A DNA stretch of 64,000 nt from Olivibacter jilunii (GTDB taxonomy: Bacteria; Bacteroidota; Bacteroidia; Sphingobacteriales; Sphingobacteriaceae). The notes under the pieces are model-generated. The model had not been told where the DNA came from, searched no databases, and worked only from the letters and a program-made list of their open reading frames with translations. A program made the position numbers and the translations under genes. The stretch spans positions 186,001-250,000 of the forward strand of contig NZ_LR027854.1 of NCBI RefSeq assembly GCF_900607235.1. The letters run 5' to 3'. Shown here in pieces: positions 45,601-52,799 of this stretch. The number at the start of each line of letters is the position of its first letter. The stretch's first letter is position 1.

Positions 45601-46158
45601 ATGAAAACAACAGATTTTAAAATTGGTATAGCGGCGCTAGCTGCTTTATTTATACTGGCTTCCTGCAACGGGGAAAGTCAGTCATCAAAAACCGAGAATG
45701 ATCATAGTCAGCATCAAACAGTAGCAGAAAGAGACAATCCCCAAGCTCCTAAAACAAAAAATGAGGCATTGGATGCGCTTTATCCTCATTATCTTGCTTT
45801 ACAGGAGGCACTCGTTGCCGGCGACATAAGTAAAGCAAAGGAAGCTGGCTTATTAGTAGAAGAAGCTGGTAAACATGTCGACGGCGCTAAGGATCTTCAA
45901 GAAGCTGCCTCACAAGTTTTATCAGCAGAAAATATTAACAGCCAGCGAGACGCTTTCTCTTCACTAAGTAATGCACTTATAGAACTTATTAAAACACATG
46001 GTGTAGCAACAGGCGAGTTTTATGTAGCACATTGTCCCATGGCCTTCAATGACAAAGGTGCCAACTGGTTAAGTCCGACAAAAAGTATTAAAAACCCATA
46101 CTTTGGAGACAAAATGCTTAACTGCGGAAGCGTAGAAGAGACATTGAGAAAGCTCTAA
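45601..46158 (+). CDS. DUF3347-containing lipoprotein of the metal-efflux locus
   Basis: 185 residues with a lipobox (ALFILASCNG, Cys 22) and a short His-rich linker (ENDHSQHQTV). The rest is a DUF3347 domain: ALDALYPHYLALQEALVAGD, and the metal-ligand-like YVAHCPMAFNDKGANWLSPT and CGSVEETLRKL. In other bacteria this domain is fused to or sits beside CusB-like adaptors, with the HCPM segment resembling a Cu site. The gene lies 126 bp after the second adaptor, so it may have its own promoter. Confidence 0.88.
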   Translation: MKTTDFKIGIAALAALFILASCNGESQSSKTENDHSQHQTVAERDNPQAPKTKNEALDALYPHYLALQEALVAGDISKAKEAGLLVEEAGKHVDGAKDLQEAASQVLSAENINSQRDAFSSLSNALIELIKTHGVATGEFYVAHCPMAFNDKGANWLSPTKSIKNPYFGDKMLNCGSVEETLRKL

Positions 46159-46231
46159 GAAGTTTTTAAGAATTAGCATATTTCAGGGGCAATTGAAGAG
46201 TATGCTACTTTCTTTTAGTCAGAAATTTGGC

Positions 46232-46239
46232 TAGTTTTG
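46232..46239 (+). promoter_or_regulatory. Candidate -7 box for the class D beta-lactamase
   Basis: TAGTTTTG matches TAnnTTTG, 78 bp before the ATG at 46318. The frame's upstream TTG (46237) lies inside it, which supports the downstream ATG. No good -33 element was seen. Confidence 0.4.
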
Positions 46240-46317
46240 TCATCATCAAAACAGTGTGTCAACTATCGGGCAGAACGTTTCTCGCTTTATCCGATAGTTG
46301 TTAACCAATTTCGTTTT

Positions 46318-47130
46318 ATGATTAAAAAAAAGCTACTATCGTTATCCATATTGATTTTTTGTTTCTACATTTCATATGGCCAGTCATCCCTGCAAAAACC
46401 ATTTCAAGATTGCCATATTACCGGCAGTATCACCATATACGACTATAATCAAAAAAAGTGGATAAGTAGCGACATTGAAGATAGTCATCAACCTTCATTA
46501 CCGGCATCGACCTTTAAAATCTTGAATACACTTATTTTACTGGAATCCGGTGTTGTAAAAAGCGAAAAAGAAATCGTCGCATGGCCCGGTTCAACTGACA
46601 CGGTTAAATATGGTTATAGGCCAGATATTTATCATAACATGGATATGGAAGAAGCTTTCAAAGTATCTGCAGGCTGGGTATATCGGGAATTAGCGAAAAA
46701 AGTAGGAAAAGCGACATACAAAGATTACCTCATCAAATGCCATTACGGAAATGCTGACGTGTCGATCAATGATCCTGACTTTTGGAATTATGGGACTTTT
46801 GCCATTTCTCCGGCGAATCAGGTTGAGATGTTAATCAATCTTTACGAGGAGAAACTACCATTCTCACGACGATCTTACCGGATTCTGAAAAAAATGATGG
46901 TGGAAGAAGAGACAGCAAATTATCTATTAAGAGCAAAGACAGGTTGGACAATAGACGGTGGTAAGGATACCGGTTGGTGGATTGGTTATGTAGAGCAAAA
47001 ACGGCAAAAAAATGTCTATTTTTTCGCTACTCGTCTCATCAAAGACCGAAAAACCATAAATAAGCAGTTTGCTAAATGCCGGAAAGAGATAACCAAGAGA
47101 ATTTTGAAAGAACTGGAAATGCTTCAATAA
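46318..47130 (+). CDS. Class D (OXA-like) beta-lactamase
   Basis: From the ATG at 46318 the product is 270 residues with a signal peptide (MIKKKLLSLSILIFCFYISY). The class D motifs are in order: STFK (Ser 64 nucleophile, Lys 67), SAG (117-119, where most enzymes have S-x-V), YGN (143-145), Trp 156 in DPDFWNYG, and KTG (207-209). WWIGYVEQ and VYFFATRL complete the core strands. It should hydrolyse penicillins, though the Val-to-Gly change next to the carboxylated lysine pocket could alter activity or make it a penicillin sensor. The gene follows the metal-efflux genes but looks like an independent unit. Confidence 0.92.
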   Translation: MIKKKLLSLSILIFCFYISYGQSSLQKPFQDCHITGSITIYDYNQKKWISSDIEDSHQPSLPASTFKILNTLILLESGVVKSEKEIVAWPGSTDTVKYGYRPDIYHNMDMEEAFKVSAGWVYRELAKKVGKATYKDYLIKCHYGNADVSINDPDFWNYGTFAISPANQVEMLINLYEEKLPFSRRSYRILKKMMVEEETANYLLRAKTGWTIDGGKDTGWWIGYVEQKRQKNVYFFATRLIKDRKTINKQFAKCRKEITKRILKELEMLQ

Positions 47131-47135
47131 AAAAT

Positions 47136-47161
47136 CCACCTACTGACGAATCAGCAGGTGG
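47136..47161. terminator. Hairpin after the beta-lactamase gene
   Basis: CCACCTACTGA pairs with TCAGCAGGTGG (one mismatch) around CGAA, starting 6 bp after the beta-lactamase stop. There is no T run on the plus side, while an A run lies before it, so it terminates weakly forward and better in reverse. Confidence 0.55.
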
Positions 47162-47445
47162 TTCTCTACACTTAAAAGTATCCAACCGTAACTGTAGAAG
47201 ATCTTATGTCGTGGTATCGCAGCGCGATACAGAACGTCCAATTACTTTTCTACGAATCCATCCGGATCTTTGGGATGGAGTGTACAAAAGTATATAATAG
47301 TTTCTACTTTTTTATGTTATAATTATATAAATGATAATTTAATGATGATTCTATGCGGTTTTTGTGTGAAAAATTGTGAAAAAAAACAATAAAGCCCTAT
47401 ATGTATTAAGTTTTGGATCTATATATTTTTTGTTTTAAAGAGAAG

Positions 47446-47467
47446 CGCCCGTTATATATAACGGGCG
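47446..47467. repeat. Perfect 22-bp palindrome
   Basis: The arms CGCCCGTTATA/TATAACGGGCG abut directly. They are flanked by AGAGAAG (47439-47445) and CTTCTCT (47472-47478), which can extend the stem past a 4-base bulge. It is the longest exact palindrome I noticed in the window. Confidence 0.85.
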
Positions 47468-47807
47468 TACACTTCTCTAAAATAGGCATTTAAATACCTA
47501 CTTTGGGCTACGGTTGGATTAAAATCTCTCCGACAATGGTATTGACAATACTAAAAAATCAGTATTACAGTTATTTACAGCAAAAAGTTTTTTCATCACA
47601 AAGATAGAGATACACCTCCTATCATTTGAAAGCTAAAGTACAATTGTATATCGCCTACTTCCAAAACGAGAAAAAGTGAGAAAAATATTCACACCTCATA
47701 AATTATTCTTTCAATCTTACTGCCCTTTTTATTATTTCATAGTTATGCTATCCGTCATCAATGCCGCAGCTGAAATATGTACCTGCTTTTATAATTCGGC
47801 CGAATCA

Positions 47808-47837
47808 TTGTCGTTTAACGCGCTTTAACTACATTTG
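47808..47837 (+). promoter_or_regulatory. Bacteroidota-type promoter of the DUF922 gene
   Basis: TTG at 47808-47810, 19 bp spacer, then TACATTTG at 47830-47837 (consensus TAnnTTTG). The ATG at 47865 lies 27 bp further on. Both elements and the spacing fit the sigma-ABfr pattern. Confidence 0.55.
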
Positions 47838-47864
47838 CTTAATACGCAAATTGATCTCTTTTTT

Positions 47865-48425
47865 ATGTTGAAGAATCTCGTATATATCTGCTCACTTTCA
47901 CTCTTATTATTTGCAACCGTTTTATCCAGTTGCAATAAAGCAAACGCCCAAGGATATCGTCAATTGACGATTTCTGATTTTAAAGGCAAAGCGGATCCAA
48001 AAAGTCCCTTTATATCGCATGTGAAATTACGTATCGGCTATCAATCAACCACACTTAAACGCGTAGATTCTTATCAAGTCACGTTTCACGTTTTCTTAGA
48101 TATAAACCCAAGAGAGTCTTGGATAAAATTCGACAAAATCAAAACACCTGAAATACTCGCCGAAGTATTAAACCATGAACAGGGTCATTTTAAAATAGGT
48201 TTACTCATGCAGCATGAATTAATTAGCCGGCTCAATGCACGAAAATACACCTCACATTATAAGCAGGAGGCCGCTACTCTTTTTAATAAAGTCTCCAATA
48301 AATACCAGGCAATGCAGCTCCGGTATGACGCGGAGACTGAGCATATGATGAATAGAGCGCAACAGGCCATTTGGGATAAAAAACTGAACCGATCTATAGA
48401 AGGCCTGAATTTGCTAATGGATTGA
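47865..48425 (+). CDS. DUF922 family lipoprotein, predicted zinc metalloprotease
   Basis: Starting at the ATG at 47865 (the TTG at 47835 lies inside the promoter), the product is 186 residues. A lipobox-like segment (LLLFATVLSSCNK, Cys 23) suggests membrane anchoring. NHEQGHFKIG contains HEQGH, an HExxH zinc site (His 104, His 108), with further His and Glu residues downstream (LLMQHELISRL). DUF922 proteins are predicted secreted Zn-dependent proteases; no substrate is known. Its 3' end overlaps the convergent phosphoesterase gene by 12 bp. Confidence 0.85.
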   Translation: MLKNLVYICSLSLLLFATVLSSCNKANAQGYRQLTISDFKGKADPKSPFISHVKLRIGYQSTTLKRVDSYQVTFHVFLDINPRESWIKFDKIKTPEILAEVLNHEQGHFKIGLLMQHELISRLNARKYTSHYKQEAATLFNKVSNKYQAMQLRYDAETEHMMNRAQQAIWDKKLNRSIEGLNLLMD

Positions 48426-49553
48426 CACTTGATATTCGGGATAGCTAACAGGCACATAGAAACGTTCAAATAATGTGGCTTCATCCCCATGTGCGTCCTG
48501 CCGGAAGGTAAAATATTCGCATGAAATCAGTATACCTACTTCTTGCTTGCTAAGTGTAATCTTTAAAAAACCGTGATGGGTATCACAATAATTTTCAAGT
48601 TGCACCTGTCTCATAATAGGTAAATTATCTACTACTAAAGGATTACCCGGTTCAGCTATGCGGTGCAGATCAGCGTATCCCCCTGCCCCAGATACTACAT
48701 AAGGAATCACAGAACCATCGGCGTATCGTTTACTAAATCGCTGATAATTATGCACATGACCACTAAGCACCAGATCCGGTTTGACTCCCGCTGCATGAAA
48801 TGCGCGTTCTAAAAAAGTTATCATATTTAAACTGGAGCCATGATTCGTATCAGCCGAGTAGGGAGCTTGATGAATACAAACAATGATGGCTTTTTTAGGA
48901 CGCTCTGTGTGTGCCGACAATAATTCTTGGATAAACCATGCTTCTTGCTGCTCTGTGATAAAGCCGTATTTGGTAGCATTCCCATATAAACAAATGATAT
49001 TAGCCAGCGGCGTAACCAAAGTCCAATAGACATTAGGTTGTATCATACTGAAACGATTACTTCCACCGGAGAAAGCAATTTTGTCACTTGTCTTCGCGCA
49101 GAAAACCTGTGTAAAAGCTTCTAAACTATCGTATCCCTCCGAAGATTCCGGATTGATATCCGCGTCATGATTACCCGCCAAGGCAAATATGGGTGCCGGG
49201 TACTGTTCGTATGGTCTAAAAAACTGCGCCGGATACTCGCTTGCCTCACCGTAATTGTATACGACGTCACCCATGTGCAACATAAAAACGGGTGTACACG
49301 AGTTATTTTTTGCAAGAAGCTGCTTAGTCATTTCTCGGGCCACTTTATGCTGAAATGTCCTTTCTTTCATACTTCCGGTATCTCCAACCACATGAAAGCT
49401 CATGGTGGCTGTCTGTTCATCGATTTCCGGGAGAATTTGTTTTAACTTCAATCTATATGGCCATTTCCCACTTGGAGCAGGTAAAGGTTTAATTTTAAAA
49501 GCATCATCTATCAAACTTCCCAGTAGTACTGGCTGCCTCCTAACATTTGTCAT
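48414..49553 (-). CDS. Calcineurin-like metallophosphoesterase
   Basis: 379 residues without a signal peptide. All the metal-binding blocks are present in order: HVVGDTGS, MLHMGDVVYNYGE, ALAGNHDAD, VCIHQAPYSAD and LSGHVHNYQRF. This is the purple-acid-phosphatase-like branch of PF00149. The C-terminal ~80 residues form a beta extension (YCDTHHGFLKITLSKQEVGI). It hydrolyses a phosphoester; the substrate is not predictable. Monocistronic. Confidence 0.93.
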   Translation of the reverse strand: MTNVRRQPVLLGSLIDDAFKIKPLPAPSGKWPYRLKLKQILPEIDEQTATMSFHVVGDTGSMKERTFQHKVAREMTKQLLAKNNSCTPVFMLHMGDVVYNYGEASEYPAQFFRPYEQYPAPIFALAGNHDADINPESSEGYDSLEAFTQVFCAKTSDKIAFSGGSNRFSMIQPNVYWTLVTPLANIICLYGNATKYGFITEQQEAWFIQELLSAHTERPKKAIIVCIHQAPYSADTNHGSSLNMITFLERAFHAAGVKPDLVLSGHVHNYQRFSKRYADGSVIPYVVSGAGGYADLHRIAEPGNPLVVDNLPIMRQVQLENYCDTHHGFLKITLSKQEVGILISCEYFTFRQDAHGDEATLFERFYVPVSYPEYQVSIH

Positions 49554-49717
49554 AACACATCAACTTATAAATTCCATTCCGACTAATGCAAATGTACACA
49601 GCAAGTATTATACCTTTATTAAGATATCGCGTTGTTAATATTAAGAAAAGCATGCATGTTTAGTTGCGTATACCATGTATTTTTTCTAAGTTTAGAATAA
49701 ATTAAAGCTAATCCAAA

Positions 49718-50458
49718 ATGATTAAATATATCTTTTTTATATGCATCTGCTTCTCAGCACTCAGATCGGTCAAAGCCCAAGATAAAATTGACGATATTAC
49801 CATTTACCCTATCGAACACGCAACTTTTGCAATAACTTGGAAGGAAAAAACGCTTCTATTTGATCCAAGCACAGAAAAAGAAAAGTTAAATAAAGTAAAG
49901 AGCCCTGATCTTATTTTTATAACAGATATACATGGTGATCATTTCAATATTTCCAGTCTAAAAAATCTTGATCTTTCGAGATCAATACTCATTGTTCCCC
50001 CTGTTGTTGCCGAGCAATTGCCGGACGAGTTAAGAAAACAATCGCATCTGATCAAGAACGGTGAAACTGTCGACCTAAATGATATAAAAATCGAGGCCGT
50101 ACCTATGTATAATCTCCCTGAATCCGCTGACGCATTTCATACAAAAGGTAGGGGAAATGGTTATATTATTACGTTGGGCAACAAACGTATTTATATAAGC
50201 GGAGATACTGAAGATATTCCGGAAATGCGTGAGTTAAAGGATATCGACATTGCTTTCCTCTGCATGAACTTACCTTACACCATGACCGTTAAGCAAGCTG
50301 CCGAAGCCACCCTTGCATTTAAACCGAAAATGGTCTATCCTTATCACTATAGAGGTCAAAATGGAAAAAGCGACATATTCAGTTATAAGCAGCTCGTAAA
50401 CGAAAAAGATTCATCTATTAAAGTGATTATACGTGACTGGTATCTTCGTAATCCGTAA
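49718..50458 (+). CDS. Secreted MBL-fold metallo-hydrolase (UlaG-like)
   Basis: 246 residues with a signal peptide (MIKYIFFICICFSALRSVKA). The metal motif is FITDIHGDHFN, that is DxHxDH with the first His replaced by Asp, as in UlaG-like relatives. Later metal ligands are YISGDTEDIPEM and VYPYHYRGQ. It is predicted to be a periplasmic metal-dependent hydrolase; the substrate is unknown. A terminator follows 7 bp after the stop. Confidence 0.88.
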   Translation: MIKYIFFICICFSALRSVKAQDKIDDITIYPIEHATFAITWKEKTLLFDPSTEKEKLNKVKSPDLIFITDIHGDHFNISSLKNLDLSRSILIVPPVVAEQLPDELRKQSHLIKNGETVDLNDIKIEAVPMYNLPESADAFHTKGRGNGYIITLGNKRIYISGDTEDIPEMRELKDIDIAFLCMNLPYTMTVKQAAEATLAFKPKMVYPYHYRGQNGKSDIFSYKQLVNEKDSSIKVIIRDWYLRNP

Positions 50459-50465
50459 TTTCATT

Positions 50466-50504
50466 GCGCTAACCTATCGCTAATGAATAGCTTAGCGCCT
50501 TTTT
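50466..50504 (+). terminator. Terminator of the MBL-fold gene
   Basis: GCGCTAA (50466-50472) and TTAGCGC (50492-50498), with a secondary GCTA/TAGC stem in the loop, followed by TTTTT. It ends just before the stop of the convergent DinB gene. Confidence 0.8.
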
Positions 50505-50505
50505 G

Positions 50506-51006
50506 TCAAAGGCCCTTAAATATTTGCATCAATTGATGGTTATGTCGCTGGGTATGGAACTGTATAAACATCAACCATTCGTAACGTGTAAGAAAGCCAT
50601 AAGTTGGAAATTCAAAATCTAAACATACGACCCTCAGGTCTTCATTCTGAATAATATCAACGTATCGCTGCTTGTTAAGTTCAAGATCGGTTATCAATTC
50701 ATCTCTATTAAAAGGTCCATTTTCCGGGTAAATAAAATCCGGCGACTCCATTTTTATCTCAAAGTTTAGGAAAATATCTTGTAAGGATTTCACATATAAG
50801 TCCACTTCGCGTACTGGCTTCTCTACATGGCTATCAGGTAAACCGCCAGTAGCCTTAATGACATGATCGGCCACTTGTCCCGCTGTCCATTCACCCATAT
50901 TCCGTTGGTGATTGATTTCCTGACGATCGAACTTTGAGATCGATTCTATAAACGTGTCGAACGTTTTCTTTAATGAATTCGACAACTTCTTTTTGTCAAC
51001 TAACAT
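50506..51006 (-). CDS. DinB-like four-helix metalloprotein
   Basis: 166 residues. The DinB_2 pattern with a His triad is visible: WTAGQVADHVIKATGG (first His), then the C-terminal WLMFIQFHTQRHNHQLMQIF with the paired His. These proteins bind a divalent metal and act as thiol-dependent S-transferases (bacillithiol or mycothiol S-transferase-like) or have unknown roles. It is divergent from the ArsR gene, with 213 bp between. Confidence 0.87.
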   Translation of the reverse strand: MLVDKKKLSNSLKKTFDTFIESISKFDRQEINHQRNMGEWTAGQVADHVIKATGGLPDSHVEKPVREVDLYVKSLQDIFLNFEIKMESPDFIYPENGPFNRDELITDLELNKQRYVDIIQNEDLRVVCLDFEFPTYGFLTRYEWLMFIQFHTQRHNHQLMQIFKGL

Positions 51007-51162
51007 AATCCAATGTGTTTATTACAAAGGTAGGAGGTAATCGGATAGCTAACCGGGTAGAAAAGCGACATTCTAAGGGTAAAAAACGAATATATAGATC
51101 GTCTGTTATTACATTGCATCCGTCAAAACAAAAATAATCAGTAAAAAAGTAAAAAACATTTG

Positions 51163-51205
51163 GTAACCATTTGGTTTCTTTTTAAATTTGAAACCAAATG
51201 GTTAC
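51163..51205. promoter_or_regulatory. Duplicated inverted operator of the ArsR regulator
   Basis: GTAACCATTTGGTTTC (51163-51178) and GAAACCAAATGGTTAC (51190-51205) are perfect 16-bp inverted repeats 11 bp apart. Each arm is itself a dyad, AACCA-NN-TGGTT. The pair ends 14 bp before the ArsR start codon, so it most likely holds two repressor dimers over the promoter or ribosome binding site. Confidence 0.8.
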
Positions 51206-51219
51206 ATATAAATAAACAC

Positions 51220-51531
51220 ATGGAAACTAGACGAGATGTATTTCAGGCAATAGCCGATCCTACTAGACGTGCAATTATTCAATTGATAGCTAAACAGCCA
51301 CTTAATTTGAATACGGTGGCTGACCGTTTTGACATTAGCCGGCCGGCCGTCTCAAAGCATATCCGCATTCTTACTGAATGTGGCTTGATAACAATTCATC
51401 AGAAAGGCAGGGAGCGCTTTTGTAACGCAAATTTGCGTTCATTAAAAGAGGTATCGGAGTGGGTAGAAAAGTATCGTACGTTCTGGAATGATCGCTTGGA
51501 TACATTAGAGGATCTTTTAAACAACGAATAG
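51220..51531 (+). CDS. ArsR-type winged-helix regulator
   Basis: From the ATG at 51220 (METRRDVFQAIADPTRRAII) the product is 103 residues. The earlier in-frame start would lie inside the operator. The winged helix-turn-helix is complete (NLNTVADRFDISRPAVSKHI, RILTECGLITIHQKGRERFC). No metal-binding CxC box is present, so it is of the SdpR/YczG kind that often accompanies SRPBCC (AHSA1) proteins, as here with two such genes downstream. Likely autoregulated through 51163-51205. Confidence 0.92.
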   Translation: METRRDVFQAIADPTRRAIIQLIAKQPLNLNTVADRFDISRPAVSKHIRILTECGLITIHQKGRERFCNANLRSLKEVSEWVEKYRTFWNDRLDTLEDLLNNE

Positions 51532-51670
51532 ATCTCTAAAAAAATGAACACGAGCAGCGCTCATTAGTCTATGATTTGGATCTAGCTGTCTTCTTATCTA
51601 GAACCTATGATATCAAGTTAGGCAGGATGCTCAATTGGTAAAAAAGAATTAAAACAAAAATGATACGAAT

Positions 51671-52198
51671 ATGGAAAATTATGGAAAAATCATTGCGCCA
51701 GGCACTATTCGCTTTGAGCGTTTACTGCCAGGCCCCATTGAACGTGTATGGGCTTACATTACTGAATCTGATAAAAGAGAAAAGTGGCTGGCCAGCGGCG
51801 AAATGGACTTAAAAGTTGGCGGTAAGGTCAATTTACATTTTGTTCACGCCAATCTATCATCCTATCAAGAGACACCTCCCGACAAATATAAGTGTTATGA
51901 ACACGGCAATAGCTTCAGTGGCACGGTAATTCAGTGTACACCACCCTATCTATTGACTTTTACATGGGGAGATGGTTCGGAAGTGACGTTCGAACTTCAC
52001 AAACAAGAAAAAAAGATATTATTAGTATTAACCCATCGTCACTTAGAAGCTGTCGAAGCACGCATCAGCGTAGCTAGCGGTTGGCATACCCATCTTGGCA
52101 TTCTTGTTGCTCGATTGGAAAGACGCGAACCGGCAGGTTTTTGGGGTGTACATAACCAAATGGAAAAGGAGTATACTGAAATATTAACCGAATTATAG
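51671..52198 (+). CDS. SRPBCC (AHSA1-like) protein 1
   Basis: 175 residues. A helix-grip fold begins with GTIRFERLLPGPIERVWAYI, then ESDKREKWLASGEMDLKVGG and PYLLTFTWGDGSEVTFELHK, with the C-terminal helix ASGWHTHLGILVARLERREP. This is the Aha1-like branch of START-type domains, which bind hydrophobic ligands. It follows the ArsR gene by 139 bp and the next SRPBCC gene starts 11 bp after its stop, suggesting one operon. Ligand unknown. Confidence 0.9.
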   Translation: MENYGKIIAPGTIRFERLLPGPIERVWAYITESDKREKWLASGEMDLKVGGKVNLHFVHANLSSYQETPPDKYKCYEHGNSFSGTVIQCTPPYLLTFTWGDGSEVTFELHKQEKKILLVLTHRHLEAVEARISVASGWHTHLGILVARLERREPAGFWGVHNQMEKEYTEILTEL

Positions 52199-52209
52199 AT
52201 AAAAACGTT

Positions 52210-52674
52210 ATGGAAAATCAAAGAGCGCAAGTTGAAGTCCAGATGCTTATAAGAAGACCTGTTTCAGCAGTTTACCAAGCTTTCATTGATCCGGCTATCA
52301 CTAAGAACTTTTGGTTTACGAAAGCGAGCGGACCGTTAGAAGTGGGAAAGACTGTTACTTGGGAATGGGAAATGTACAACGTTTCAAGCGATGTTACGGT
52401 AAAAGAATTAATTAAAAACGAGAAAATATCCATTGTATGGAACGAGCCCGCAACAACCGTAGATTTTCTTTTTACGGCGATCGATGAAAACAGGACTTAC
52501 GTTGTTATTAAAAACTACGGATTCCCGCAGACAGGGAACGAATTGGTACAGGCGGTGAATGACAATACAGGCGGTTTCACCACCGTTTTAGATGGATTAA
52601 AAGCTTACTTAGAGCACAATATTAATCTAAATTTAATTGCCGATAAATTTCCGAAAGAAATAAGCTTGCATTAA
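52210..52674 (+). CDS. SRPBCC (AHSA1-like) protein 2
   Basis: 154 residues with the same fold as its neighbour but little obvious similarity: VQMLIRRPVSAVYQAFIDPA, then ITKNFWFTKASGPLEVGKTV, TWEWEMYNVSSDVTVKELIK, and a C-terminal helix (NDNTGGFTTVLDGLKAYLEH). It is probably the last gene of the ArsR unit. A large hairpin without a T run follows at 52684-52718. Confidence 0.9.
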   Translation: MENQRAQVEVQMLIRRPVSAVYQAFIDPAITKNFWFTKASGPLEVGKTVTWEWEMYNVSSDVTVKELIKNEKISIVWNEPATTVDFLFTAIDENRTYVVIKNYGFPQTGNELVQAVNDNTGGFTTVLDGLKAYLEHNINLNLIADKFPKEISLH

Positions 52675-52683
52675 GAAGATACG

Positions 52684-52718
52684 TATATTGGCGTAAGTGA
52701 ATTTCTTGCGCCAATATA
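52684..52718. terminator. Hairpin after the ArsR-SRPBCC unit
   Basis: 14-bp arms (52684-52697 and 52705-52718) with one G-T wobble around a 7-base loop. There is no T run, so termination is likely but not certain. Confidence 0.65.
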
Positions 52719-52799
52719 AATCCGATTGCGGCATCATGCCGATCAACGGTTCTTACATCATCCCCTACCTTCCTTGAAATTTCTTTTTATTTTTACTAC

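Larger units (their letters stand above)
47131..47829. other. Hairpin-rich non-coding region
   Basis: About 700 bp without a credible gene. I see palindromes at 47136-47161, 47214-47230 (GTATCGC-AGC-GCGATAC), 47257-47279 (TCCATCC/GGATGGA), 47446-47467 (22 bp, perfect) and 47483-47500 (TAGG.ATTTAAAT.CCTA). An 11-bp inverted repeat, ATCCAACCGTA (47180-47190) and TACGGTTGGAT (47509-47519), frames most of it. It could be a cluster of REP-like elements, a structured RNA, or a decayed mobile piece. Confidence 0.6.

Noticed and set aside
47076-47297. 73-codon frame across the end of the beta-lactamase
   Set aside because: It overlaps the end of the beta-lactamase and a hairpin cluster, and its composition follows the palindromes rather than a protein. 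I treat it as non-coding.
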